Of a DNA stretch of 64,000 nucleotides, positions 23,841 to 33,149 are shown piece after piece. Both the position numbers and the translations under genes were made by a program. This DNA comes from JACDAN01 sp963842235 (lineage in GTDB: Bacteria; Actinomycetota; Thermoleophilia; Gaiellales; Gaiellaceae), in contig CAWJFT010000001.1 of the NCBI GenBank assembly GCA_963842235.1, forward strand, positions 868,001 to 932,000, given 5' to 3'. The first letter of the stretch is position 1, and every line of letters begins with the position of its first letter. A model generated the notes under the pieces. That model saw only the letters and a list, made by a program, of their open reading frames with translations, ran no database searches and was not told the origin of the DNA.

Positions 23841-24518
23841 ATGAGCGACCGCCGCGCATTTGCGCTCTTTTCGCTCGCTCTGGCGTCCGCGCTCTGCCTC
23901 GGAGCGCTGGTCGCGCGCTGGCTGTACACCGACTCGGCCGCCTACGGCTTCATGTCGTGGAACCTCTTTCTCGCCTGGATTCCGCTCATCGCCGCCGTGG
24001 CCGTCTATGACGCCCAGCGGCGCCGTGCCGGTCCCTGGACACTCCTGCCGCTCGCCGCGGTTTGGCTCGTCTTCCTGCCAAACGCGCCGTACCTGCTGAC
24101 CGACTTCGTCCACCTGGGATCCCGCGACGACGCGCCCCTCTGGTTCGACATCGTCCTCTTCGGCTCGTTCGCCTGGACGGGGACGCTCCTCGGCTTCCTC
24201 TCGATCTTCGTCATGCAGGGAGTCGTGCGCCGCGCGGCCGGGTCGCTCTGGAGCTGGCTGCTCGTCGTGACGAGCCTCGCGGCGAGCTCCTTCGGGATCT
24301 ACCTCGGACGCTCACTGGGCTGGAACAGCTGGGACGTCGTCGTCCAGCCGGGCGCGCTGCTCGAGGACATCTGGGCGAGGTTGGCCGACCCGCTCGCGTA
24401 CCCCCGCGGCGTGGGAATGACCCTCGCACTCACGGCCGTCCTTTCGACCGGATACCTGACGCTTTACGCCTTCGCCCAGCTCGGCGCCGCCGAGCGGTTC
24501 GACACCTCGCGCCGTTAG
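23841..24518 (+). CDS. DUF1361 integral membrane protein
   Basis: 225 residues with six or more hydrophobic helices. It shows the DUF1361 pattern: MSWNLFLAWIPLIAAV, then VWLVFLPNAPYLLTDFVHL, a short extracytoplasmic loop (RDDAPLWFDIVLFG), SSFGIYLGRSLGWNSWDVV and a C-terminal helix. The function of the family is unknown. It is transcribed alone and is followed by the biotin carboxylase pair. Confidence 0.85.
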   Translation: MSDRRAFALFSLALASALCLGALVARWLYTDSAAYGFMSWNLFLAWIPLIAAVAVYDAQRRRAGPWTLLPLAAVWLVFLPNAPYLLTDFVHLGSRDDAPLWFDIVLFGSFAWTGTLLGFLSIFVMQGVVRRAAGSLWSWLLVVTSLAASSFGIYLGRSLGWNSWDVVVQPGALLEDIWARLADPLAYPRGVGMTLALTAVLSTGYLTLYAFAQLGAAERFDTSRR

Positions 24519-24521
24519 GCT
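24516..24521 (+). promoter_or_regulatory. leaderless -10 box for the accB fusion
   Basis: TAGGCT overlapping the previous stop codon, 6 bases before GTG 24528. Confidence 0.6.
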
Positions 24522-24527
24522 CGCTTC

Positions 24528-26340
24528 GTGCCCGCCCTGGTCGACACTACCGTCCGCCTGCTGAGCCAGGAACCGCTCGCCGGTCGGCTCTCGACGGCGG
24601 CGATCCTCGAGCTCGCCGAGGTGCTCGACGGAGCCGGATTCGCGGCGCTCGAGGTCTCCGGCGGAGGTGTCTTCGACAGCGCCGTCCGTCGCGGAGTCGA
24701 GTCGCCGTGGGAACGCATCCGCGCGATCCGTGCCCGCACGTCGACCCCACTGGGGATGGCCCTCCGCGGGCGCTTCCTCGTCGGGTCCCGGCCGGTTGGA
24801 GGCGACTTCGTCCGCCGGTTCGTGATGACGGCCGCCGAGAACGGGATCGACGTCTTCCGCCTCCACGACCCGCTGAACGACGTGTCGAACCTCCGCGAGG
24901 CCGGCGAGGCGATCACCTCGGCCAACCGCGAGTTCGACGCGGGCCTCATCTACAGCCCGGGCCCCACCGGCGAGACCGACACGCTCGTCGAGCAGGCGAA
25001 GAAGCTTCCCGACCTCGGCGCCGCGCGCATCCTCCTCCACGACCCCTCCGGGTCGCTCCAGCCGCATCACTCGCACGAGCTGGTGGCCGCGCTCGCGGAG
25101 ACCAGCGGGCTCCCCGTGGGGATCTACTGCCAGGGCTCGGGCGGAAGCGCTCTCGCGACAGCGCTCGAAGCCGCCCGCGCAGGCGCCGACCGGATCGCCT
25201 GCACCACCTATCCCGTCGCTCTGATCCTCCACCGGGTCGCCGGCGAAGGACTGGCCGACGCACTGCGTGGCCAGGGGCTCGATCCGGGGATCGACGTCTC
25301 GGCCGTCTGGCGAGCAGCGCAGCTTGTCGACGAGCACATCGGCGACGAGCCGGTCACGCCGCTTGCGACCCGCGTCGCCGTCAGGGCTGCGGCCCACAAC
25401 CTGCCGGCCGGGCTCGTCGCTGCGCTGGACGGGCACCTGCGGGCGCAGAGCGCAGGAGACCGGCTCGACGAGGTGCTCGGCGAGCTCGAGCGCATCAGGG
25501 CCGAAGCCGGCTGGCCGCCGCTCGCCGCGCCCATCGGCCAGATCCTCGGCAGTCAGGCGCTGATCCACGTCCTCTCGGCCAGTCGCTACCAGGTCGTCGT
25601 CGACGAGCTCCGGGAGCTCTATCGCGGAGACTTCGGCTCCCCGCCCGCGGAGCTCGACCCGACGGCTCAGCGCGCTATCGAGCTGATCTCGGACGGCGAG
25701 GTGGAGCAGCAGCCTGCGGCCGACCTCGACGAGATCAGGGACGAGGCCCGCGGGCTGGCCTCGAGCGACGAGGAGCTTCTCCTGCTCGCGCTCTTCGGCG
25801 ATGAGGCCGAGGCGCTGCTTCACGCCGTGCGCGGCCGAGCGAGCGGCGAGGAAGACCTCGTCGGCGGAGGAGTCGACCAGAGCCGCGCGGAGCGGATCCG
25901 CGAGCTGGTTCGGATCGTCCAGGAGAGCGGTGTCGCCGAGATCGCAGTCGAAGAAGCCGGGATGCGAGTCTCGATCCGCCGGCGCGAGGAGCCTGAGGCA
26001 GGGACCCCACCCGCACCTGCGCCAGCCGCGCCGACGCCGACGGATGTCGCTCCGCTGCAGCCGGCGGAGGAGGTGTCGACCGACGGGCTCGTCCGGGTCG
26101 AGGCGCCGATGGTCGGGACCTTTTACCGCGCGTCCTCTCCCGGCGCGCCGGCCTTCGTGGAAGAGGGCGCGCCGGTCGCCGCCGGCCAGACGCTCTGCAT
26201 CCTCGAGGCGATGAAGCTGATGAACGAGATCAAGGCGGAGCTCGACGGCATCGTGCGGCACATCCACGTCGCCAACGGCGACGCCGTCGAGTTCGGCCAG
26301 CTCCTGTTCGAGATCGAGCCGGCGCTCGGCCGGCCACTCG

Positions 26341-26351
<11 letters not shown>
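24528..26351 (+). CDS. accB: Biotin carboxyl carrier protein fused to a degenerate carboxyltransferase domain
   Basis: 607 residues. Residues 1-440 align with the alpha chain of oxaloacetate decarboxylase and pyruvate carboxylase subunit B (FAALEVSGGGVFDSAVRR, NGIDVFRLHDPLND, QSAGDRLDEVLGELERIR, QILGSQALIHVLS). All four metal ligands of that family are gone: the aspartate of LRDAHQ is L11, the carbamylated lysine of IKDM is H171 (LLHDPSG), and the HxH pair is Y200 and Q202 (GIYCQGSGG). Residues 485-530 match the N-terminus of AccB (RIRELVRIVQESGVAEI), and the end is a biotinyl domain with K563 in EAMKLMN. It therefore probably acts as the carrier subunit for the following AccC, with a dead enzyme domain as scaffold. 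Confidence 0.88.
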
Positions 26352-27701
<1,350 letters not shown>

Positions 27702-27705
<4 letters not shown>

Positions 27706-28088
27706 CCGCTATCAGTCGCCGAGAAGCACGGCGCGCAGCGCTCTTCATGCTCTTCCAGTGGGACGTGACCGGCAAGCCGCTGGGGTCGACCTACGAGGGC
27801 GAGGTGGACGAGTTCGCGCACGAGACGGCGGAGGGCGTCGCCGAGCGTGCGGAGGAGCTCGACCGTCGAATCGACGAAGCGACCGTCGACTGGCCGGCGA
27901 ACCGGCTCGGCGCGCTCGAGCGGAACGTGCTCCGCGTCGGCATCTACGAGCTCGACAAGGGCGAGGTTCCGCCGGAGGTGGCGATCGACGAAGCGGTGCG
28001 CCTCGCGAAGCGCTACGCCTCTGATGAAGCCGGCAAGCTCGTGAACGGGATCCTGGGACGGATCGCGCGGGAGACGGCGAAGCCGTGA
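27702..28088 (+). CDS. nusB: Transcription antitermination factor NusB
   Basis: 128 residues from GTG 27702. All-helical NusB: SRREARRAALFMLFQWDVTG at the N-terminus, RNVLRVGIYELDKGEVPPEVAIDEAVRLAKRY, and FVNGILGR-like KLVNGILGRIA at the end. With NusE (S10) it binds boxA in rRNA operons. It overlaps accC upstream and the coiled-coil gene downstream by 4 bases each. Confidence 0.95.
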
Positions 28089-28273
28089 GCGCGGAGGAAT
28101 CCCTCAGGCGGGCGGAAGAGCTGATGGAGCGGCTCGAGGCCACGCGGAGCCGGCTCGAGGCGACGACCGACCCAGAAGCGGCGATCGAGATCCTGACCGA
28201 GCTCTCCAACATCGCCAAGGAGGTCGAGGCCGAGCTCTCGAAGGCCAAGCGCGAGGTCGATGCGGACGCCTGA
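28085..28273 (+). CDS. Small coiled-coil protein
   Basis: 62 residues, entirely helical and highly charged (SLRRAEELMERLEATRSRLEATT, then KEVEAELSKAKREVDADA). Size and place between nusB and a prenyl synthase are those of exonuclease VII small subunit (xseB), but the sequence lacks a convincing XseB core and no xseA is present, so I leave it unnamed. It starts at GTG 28085 in the nusB stop and overlaps the next gene. Confidence 0.6.
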   Translation: MSAEESLRRAEELMERLEATRSRLEATTDPEAAIEILTELSNIAKEVEAELSKAKREVDADA

Positions 28274-29027
28274 CGCGCACCGCGAGGCGTTCGAGGAGTA
28301 CCTCGAGGCGCTGCAGCTTCCCTCCGAGCTCGGCGGGCTCCAGGAAGCCGTGCGCTACGCGCTCGCGGGCGGGGGCAAGCGGATCCGGCCGGTGCTTTGT
28401 CTGGCGACGACCGAGGCGGCGGGTAGTGAGCCCGACGAGGCGCTGGACGCGGCCGCGGCGCTGGAGCTCGTTCACTCCTTCTCGCTCGTCCATGACGACC
28501 TCCCCGCCCTGGACGACGACGAGCAACGACGGGGCCGGCCGTCGGCGCATGTCCGCTTCGGCGAGGCCGAGGCGATCCTTGCCGGCGACGCCCTCCTCAC
28601 CGAAGCCTTCGCCTTGGCGCTCCGCTGCCCGACCGCCGACGTCGCGCGCGAGCTCGTCCACGCCACCTCCGGGATGATCGCGGGCCAGTACCTCGACGTG
28701 AACGGAGCCCGTCGTGACCGGGCCGAGCTGAACCGGCTGAAGACGGGCCGGCTGTTCGAGGCCTCCGTCGGCTGCGGGCTCTGGATCGCAGGTGTCCCAC
28801 CTGAGGAGCAGGATCCGTGGCGCGCCTTCGCGGCCGACTACGGCTTCCTCTATCAGGTCGTGGACGACCTCCTGGACGACGACGGCCTCGTCCAGGAGCG
28901 CGGGGCGGAGGAGACCAGGACGCTGGCCGCGGAGACCGAACGATCGGCTCGGGCCCACCTGGCCGAGATCGACCGGGACACCTCAGTGCTCGGTGAGCTC
29001 GTCGACGAGCTCACGGCGCGCATCTAG
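28260..29027 (+). CDS. ispA: Polyprenyl (farnesyl/geranylgeranyl) diphosphate synthase
   Basis: 255 residues. Trans-prenyltransferase: GGGKRIRPVLCLA binds the diphosphate, the first aspartate-rich motif is HDDLPALDDDEQRRG, and the second is YQVVDDLLDD. It condenses IPP with allylic diphosphates; chain length cannot be set with confidence from sequence, though the motif spacing fits farnesyl or geranylgeranyl synthases. Its stop codon is shared with the convergent mltG copy on CTAG at 29024-29027. Confidence 0.9.
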   Translation: MRTPDAHREAFEEYLEALQLPSELGGLQEAVRYALAGGGKRIRPVLCLATTEAAGSEPDEALDAAAALELVHSFSLVHDDLPALDDDEQRRGRPSAHVRFGEAEAILAGDALLTEAFALALRCPTADVARELVHATSGMIAGQYLDVNGARRDRAELNRLKTGRLFEASVGCGLWIAGVPPEEQDPWRAFAADYGFLYQVVDDLLDDDGLVQERGAEETRTLAAETERSARAHLAEIDRDTSVLGELVDELTARI

Positions 29028-29833
29028 CACGTGCCGTAGCCGTATTCGCGGACCTTCTCGCAGAACTCCTGCTCGCTGGCCGTGAAGAAGTGGCGGACGC
29101 TGCCCGGCTTCCGCAGGTAGTAGAGGTAGTTCCGCGGCGCCGGCCGTGCGGCTGCCCGCATCGACGGCACGCCCGGATTCCCGATCGGCGTCGGCGGCAG
29201 TCCCTTGAACCGCCGCGTGTTGTACGGCGAGTTGCTCCGGAGCTGCCGCTTGGTCAGCGGCCGCGTGCCCGGGATCCCGAGGCCGTAGCGGATCGTCGCG
29301 TCGATCGCGAGCGGCATGTCCTTCTGGAGTCGGTTGTAGATGACCGCGGAGACGAGCCGGCGCTCGTCTGGCGCGACCGTCTCACGCTCGATCATCGAGG
29401 CGATGATGAGGACGTCGTACGGCGTCAGGTTCCCGGCCCGGGCGCGGCGAAGGTCGATCCCGCTCCACACCTGCTCGAACGCGGCAAGCTGCTGCACGAT
29501 CAGCTCCGGCGCACGCGTTTCCCGCGTGAACTCGTAGAGTGAGGGAAAGAGGAAGCCCTCGACGCTGCGCCGCTTCAGGTACGGCCTGAAGGCGCTCGGC
29601 GCCCTTGCGCGGGCGGCCGCGGCCTTGTAGGCGACGCCGGTGAGCCTCGGCGTGACGTGTCGCTTGTGGATCGCGATCTTCCGGACCTCGGACACCCGAT
29701 CGGCCATCTGCCGAACGCTGAAGCCCTCGGGGAAGACGATCCTCAGGGTCGTGGGAGCAGTCGCCGCACGCGCGTCGAGTGCGCCGAGCGCGAGAACAAG
29801 CGCAGCCAGCATGACGGCGAGACCCCGAGCCAT
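29024..29833 (-). CDS. Second MltG-like endolytic transglycosylase
   Basis: 269 residues from ATG 29833, with a signal peptide or anchor (LAVMLAALVLALGALDARA). The YceG domain follows, with the catalytic glutamate in IASMIERETVA and the motifs DATIRYGLG, SPYNTRRFKGLPPTPIGNPG and RHFFTASEQEF. It is clearly a paralog of the 17739 gene (same motifs, shorter N-terminus, no basic cytoplasmic tail). The longer open frame upstream is a shadow of tlyA. The start is set by the minus-strand box TAGGCT 7 bases upstream, shared with tlyA. Confidence 0.9.
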   Translation of the reverse strand: MARGLAVMLAALVLALGALDARAATAPTTLRIVFPEGFSVRQMADRVSEVRKIAIHKRHVTPRLTGVAYKAAAARARAPSAFRPYLKRRSVEGFLFPSLYEFTRETRAPELIVQQLAAFEQVWSGIDLRRARAGNLTPYDVLIIASMIERETVAPDERRLVSAVIYNRLQKDMPLAIDATIRYGLGIPGTRPLTKRQLRSNSPYNTRRFKGLPPTPIGNPGVPSMRAAARPAPRNYLYYLRKPGSVRHFFTASEQEFCEKVREYGYGTC

Positions 29834-29839
29834 CGCCTT

Positions 29840-29846
29840 TAGCCTA
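29840..29846. promoter_or_regulatory. Symmetric -10 heptamer shared by mltG copy 2 and tlyA
   Basis: TAGCCTA. Plus strand reads TAGCCT, 7 bases before the tlyA ATG (29853). Minus strand reads TAGGCT, 7 bases before the mltG-like ATG (29833). One element can fire both leaderless transcripts. Confidence 0.65.
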
Positions 29847-29852
29847 CGTGCC

Positions 29853-30614
29853 ATGAAGAAGCGCCTCGACGTGCTGCTCGTCGAGCGCGGTCTCGCGGAG
29901 TCCCGCGCCCAGGCGCAGGCACTGGTGATGGCCGGCCGCGTCCCGGGCTTCGAAAAGGCCGGCCAGCAGGTCGACGAAGCCGCTGCGCTCGAGCTGACCG
30001 AGCGGCCGCGGTTCGTCTCCCGCGGCGGCGAGAAGCTCGACCACGCTCTCGAGGTCTTCGGGGTCGATCCCGCCGGCCGCGACGCTCTCGACGTGGGCGC
30101 GTCGACCGGAGGGTTCACCGACGTCCTGCTCCAGCGCGGCGCGGCGCGGGTGATCGCACTCGACGTCGGGCGGGCGCAGCTGCACGAGCGGTTGCGCGAG
30201 GATCCACGGGTGATCGTCATGGACGGCGTCAACGCGCGGCACCTCGCCGAGCTCCCGTTCAGGCCGGAGCTCGTCACCTGCGACGTCTCGTTCATCAGCG
30301 TCCGGCAGGTGCTGCCCGCGGTGCTCCCGCTCGCCGAGCCCGGCTGGGAGGCGGTCGTCCTCGTCAAGCCCCAGTTCGAAGCGGGACGCGAGCAGGTGAA
30401 GGGCGGCGTCGTCAAGGATCCGGCGGTGCACGAGCGCGTGCTCCGCGAAGTGGCCGAGGCGGCGCTCGACTGGGACGCGGCGACCGTCGGCGTCACGGAC
30501 TCCGGACTTCCCGGCCCGAAGGGCAACCGCGAGTTCTTCCTCCACCTCGTGCACCGGCCCGAGGCGGAGCTGCCGGCGGAGCTCGACGATTGGATCCGCG
30601 ATGCCGTCGGTTGA
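29853..30614 (+). CDS. tlyA: rRNA 2'-O-methyltransferase TlyA
   Basis: 253 residues. N-terminal S4 RNA-binding domain (KKRLDVLLVERGLAESRAQAQ) and an FtsJ-like Rossmann methyltransferase (VSRGGEKLDHAL, DVGASTGGFTDVLL, VIALDVGRAQL, LVKPQFEAG). TlyA methylates 16S and 23S rRNA in actinomycetes and determines capreomycin susceptibility in mycobacteria. The ATG at 29853 is fixed by the leaderless box; the open frame further upstream lies over the divergent gene. It overlaps nadK by 14 bases, a common actinomycete order tlyA-nadK-recN. Confidence 0.95.
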   Translation: MKKRLDVLLVERGLAESRAQAQALVMAGRVPGFEKAGQQVDEAAALELTERPRFVSRGGEKLDHALEVFGVDPAGRDALDVGASTGGFTDVLLQRGAARVIALDVGRAQLHERLREDPRVIVMDGVNARHLAELPFRPELVTCDVSFISVRQVLPAVLPLAEPGWEAVVLVKPQFEAGREQVKGGVVKDPAVHERVLREVAEAALDWDAATVGVTDSGLPGPKGNREFFLHLVHRPEAELPAELDDWIRDAVG

Positions 30615-31383
30615 GCGGGCCACCGTCGTCAGCCACGGCAAGCCCGAGCTCGTCGCCGAGGCAGTCGAGCGGGTCAAGCGGGTGGCCGAGGAAGCCGGCG
30701 TCGAGCTGGTCGACGGCGATGACGCCGATCTCGCTGTCGTCCTCGGCGGAGACGGGACGATGCTCCGGGCGCTCAAGCGCTTCCTCGGCACCGGCGTGCC
30801 GGTTCTCGGCGTCAACTTCGGACGGGTCGGCTTCCTGGCCGGCGTGCCGCAGGAGGAGCTCGAGATCGGGCTCGAACGTGCCTTCAGGGGCGAGTTCATG
30901 ACCGTGGAGCTGCCTACGGTCGAGGCCGAGCTCGGGGGGAAACGGGAGCCCGCGGTGAACGACGTCGTCGCCTCCAGCGCCTCCATCGGGCGGATGGTCG
31001 AGCTCCGCTGGACGATCGGCGGCGAGGACCTCGGCTCGGTGCCGTGCGACGGGGTGATCTGCTCGACGCCGTCGGGCTCGACTGCGTACAACCTGTCGAA
31101 CGGCGGGCCCGTCCTCGTCTGGGGCCTCGACGCGATGGCGGTCACATTCGTCGCGCCGCACTCGCTCCACGCCCGGCCGCTGGTCGTTCCCCGCAGCCAC
31201 GACCTCGAGGTCACGAACCTCACTCCCGACGTGAACGTGGCCGTCCTCGCGGACGGACACCACATCGGCGAGCTCGGCCGCGGGGACAGCGTCTCGGTGA
31301 CGCTCGCCGAGGCCCGAAGCCTGCTGGCGCGGTTGCCGGAATCGACCTTCTTCCGTCGCTACCGCGACACGTTCGCGTCCTAG
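30601..31383 (+). CDS. nadK: NAD kinase
   Basis: Phosphorylates NAD+ to NADP+. 260 residues from ATG 30601. The GGDGT motif is in AVVLGGDGTMLRAL, followed by GVNFGRVGFLAG and the substrate-binding VPCDGVICSTPSGSTAYNLSNGGP. It lies between tlyA and recN as in many actinomycetes. Confidence 0.96.
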   Translation: MPSVERATVVSHGKPELVAEAVERVKRVAEEAGVELVDGDDADLAVVLGGDGTMLRALKRFLGTGVPVLGVNFGRVGFLAGVPQEELEIGLERAFRGEFMTVELPTVEAELGGKREPAVNDVVASSASIGRMVELRWTIGGEDLGSVPCDGVICSTPSGSTAYNLSNGGPVLVWGLDAMAVTFVAPHSLHARPLVVPRSHDLEVTNLTPDVNVAVLADGHHIGELGRGDSVSVTLAEARSLLARLPESTFFRRYRDTFAS

Positions 31384-31391
31384 GCGCTGCG

Positions 31392-31397
31392 TAGCAT
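31392..31397 (+). promoter_or_regulatory. recN leaderless -10 box
   Basis: TAGCAT followed by 7 bases and GTG 31405. No LexA-like GAAC-N4-GTTC box is seen near it. Confidence 0.5.
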
Positions 31398-31404
31398 CGG
31401 CCGT

Positions 31405-33033
31405 GTGCTGCGCCGCCTGCGCATCGAGAACCTGGTCCTGATCCGGGAGGCCGAGCTCGAGCTCTCGAGCGGCCTCAACGCGATCACCGGCGAGACGGGG
31501 GCCGGGAAGACGATTCTCGCGCAGGCCGTGGGCCTGCTGCTCGGCGCGAAGGGCGACGCCAAGGCGATCGGGCCGGGCGCGGAAGAGGCCTACGTGGAGG
31601 CCGAATTCGACGTCCCGGCGGGCTTCTTCGAGGAGGAAGGGCTCGAACCGCTCGCGGAGCTGCGGCCGGAGGACGAGCCCGGCCTGGTCATCGCCCGCCG
31701 GATCTTCGGCGACGGTCGTACGCGCGCCTACGCGTGGGGCCGAGCGGCGGCGCGAGAGGATGTTGCGGCTGCCGGAGAGCTCCTCGTCGGGATGTCCGGC
31801 CAGTTCGAGCAGCGACGTCTCGCCCGCCCGGCCTACCAGCTGGACGTTCTCGACGCCTTCGTCGGCGATGAGCAGCTGCGCCGCCGTGGAGCCCTTCGGA
31901 AAGCGTGGCTCGAGCTCGCGGCAGCGCGGCGCCGCTACGACGAGATCACGCGGGACGCCGCAGCCGCCGAACAACGCATCGCCGAGCTGGAGGCGTTGGT
32001 GGAGGCCACCGCCGGCTTCGACGCGGAGACCGAAGCGTCGCTCCTCGTCGAACGAGAGCGTCTCCGTCACGTCACCGAGCTCGCGGCCGGCGCGAGCACC
32101 GCCGCCGAGGCGCTCGCACCGGAAGACGGTGACGGCGCGGCCGGGCTCGTCGCCCAGGCCGAGCGTGCGATTGCTCCGCTCGAGCGGCTGGCGCCGGAGC
32201 TCCAGCAGGCGGGCGGGGAGCTGCGCGAGTCGGCCGTCCGGCTCCGCGAAACGGCGGTCGAGCTACGTTCGTTCCTGTCGAGCCTCGAGGCCCAGCCGGA
32301 ACGCCTGGAGCACGTCGAGGGCCAGCTCGACCGGGTCGCCGTCGCCAGGCGGCGCTTCGGCTGCGATTCCTACGAGGAGCTGCTGGCGCGCGCAGTGGAA
32401 GCTCGGGAAGAGCTGGAGGCGAGGGACGCGGGAGCCGACCCTACGGCCGAGGCCGAGGCGGCCGTCGAACAGGCGCGGGCCTCCGTCGACGAACTCGGTG
32501 CTGCATTGGGCAAGGCCCGCCGCGCCGCCGTGAAGCCCTTCGCCGACACCGTCGCCGCAGAGCTCAACGGGATCGGTCTCGGCGAAGGCGAGTTCGTCGT
32601 CGAGCTCGGCGAGAAAGACCCGTCGCAGACGGGCACGGACATCGCCTCGTTCCTGATCCGGCCCAACGCCGGGCTCCCGTTCGCGCCCGTCGCCGAGACG
32701 GCCTCCGGCGGGGAGCTCTCTCGGATTGCCCTCGCGATCGCTGCCGCCGCCGGCGGGAAGATGACGCTCGTCTTCGACGAGATCGACGCCGGGATCGGCG
32801 GCCAGACGGCCCACGCGGTCGCCCAGACGCTGCGGCGCCTCGGCGAGCGCTCGCAGGTCGTGACGATCACGCACCTCCCGCAGATCGCGAGCCTCGCAGA
32901 CCGCCACTTCAGCGTCGAGAAGGTTCCCGGCGATCCGACGCACACTCGCATCGCGGTGCTCGACGAGCTCGACCGGCGCGAGGAGCTCGAGCGGATGCTC
33001 GGCGGCCGTGAGTTCCTCGCCACCGTCAGCTGA
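31405..33033 (+). CDS. recN: DNA repair protein RecN
   Basis: SMC-like ATPase that assists double-strand break repair. 542 residues. The N-terminal ATPase half has Walker A in ITGETGAGKTILAQA, a long coiled-coil region spans about residues 160-370 (rich in Glu/Ala/Arg), and the C-terminal half has the signature ASGGELSRIALAI and Walker B LVFDEIDAGIGG. Start GTG 31405. SOS control is usual for recN, but no LexA box is visible here. Confidence 0.95.
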   Translation: MLRRLRIENLVLIREAELELSSGLNAITGETGAGKTILAQAVGLLLGAKGDAKAIGPGAEEAYVEAEFDVPAGFFEEEGLEPLAELRPEDEPGLVIARRIFGDGRTRAYAWGRAAAREDVAAAGELLVGMSGQFEQRRLARPAYQLDVLDAFVGDEQLRRRGALRKAWLELAAARRRYDEITRDAAAAEQRIAELEALVEATAGFDAETEASLLVERERLRHVTELAAGASTAAEALAPEDGDGAAGLVAQAERAIAPLERLAPELQQAGGELRESAVRLRETAVELRSFLSSLEAQPERLEHVEGQLDRVAVARRRFGCDSYEELLARAVEAREELEARDAGADPTAEAEAAVEQARASVDELGAALGKARRAAVKPFADTVAAELNGIGLGEGEFVVELGEKDPSQTGTDIASFLIRPNAGLPFAPVAETASGGELSRIALAIAAAAGGKMTLVFDEIDAGIGGQTAHAVAQTLRRLGERSQVVTITHLPQIASLADRHFSVEKVPGDPTHTRIAVLDELDRREELERMLGGREFLATVS

Positions 33034-33051
33034 CGCGTCATGGGGCGCTGC

Positions 33052-33057
33052 TAGCCT
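33052..33057 (+). promoter_or_regulatory. -10 box of the pyrG leader ORF
   Basis: TAGCCT followed by 8 bases and GTG 33066, the start of a 27-codon leader ORF that ends on the pyrG ATG. Confidence 0.55.
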
Positions 33058-33065
33058 TGGAGCCC

Positions 33066-33149
33066 GTGAGTCGTTTCCGGGGTCGAGGCCTCCGGCCGGC
33101 GAATGGAGCGCCGGCAGGGCTCGCGGCCCTCCGAGGGCAGTGCGCATGA
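33066..33149 (+). CDS. Putative pyrG leader peptide
   Basis: 27 codons from a leaderless GTG; the first residues are VSRFRGRGLRPANG, arginine- and glycine-rich. The TGA stop overlaps the pyrG ATG (ATGA), so a ribosome finishing this ORF is placed exactly at the pyrG start. The leader RNA can form GCCGGCG/CGCCGGC and then two mutually exclusive hairpins, GGGCTCGCGGCCC or GCCCTCCGAGGGC, which share the GCCC segment. This looks like a translational control device for CTP synthase. Translation is not demonstrated. Confidence 0.5.
   Translation: MSRFRGRGLRPANGAPAGLAALRGQCA

Noticed and set aside
28085..28273. Naming the small gene after nusB as xseB
   Set aside because: Size and position fit, but the exonuclease VII small-subunit core is not recognisable and no xseA is present.
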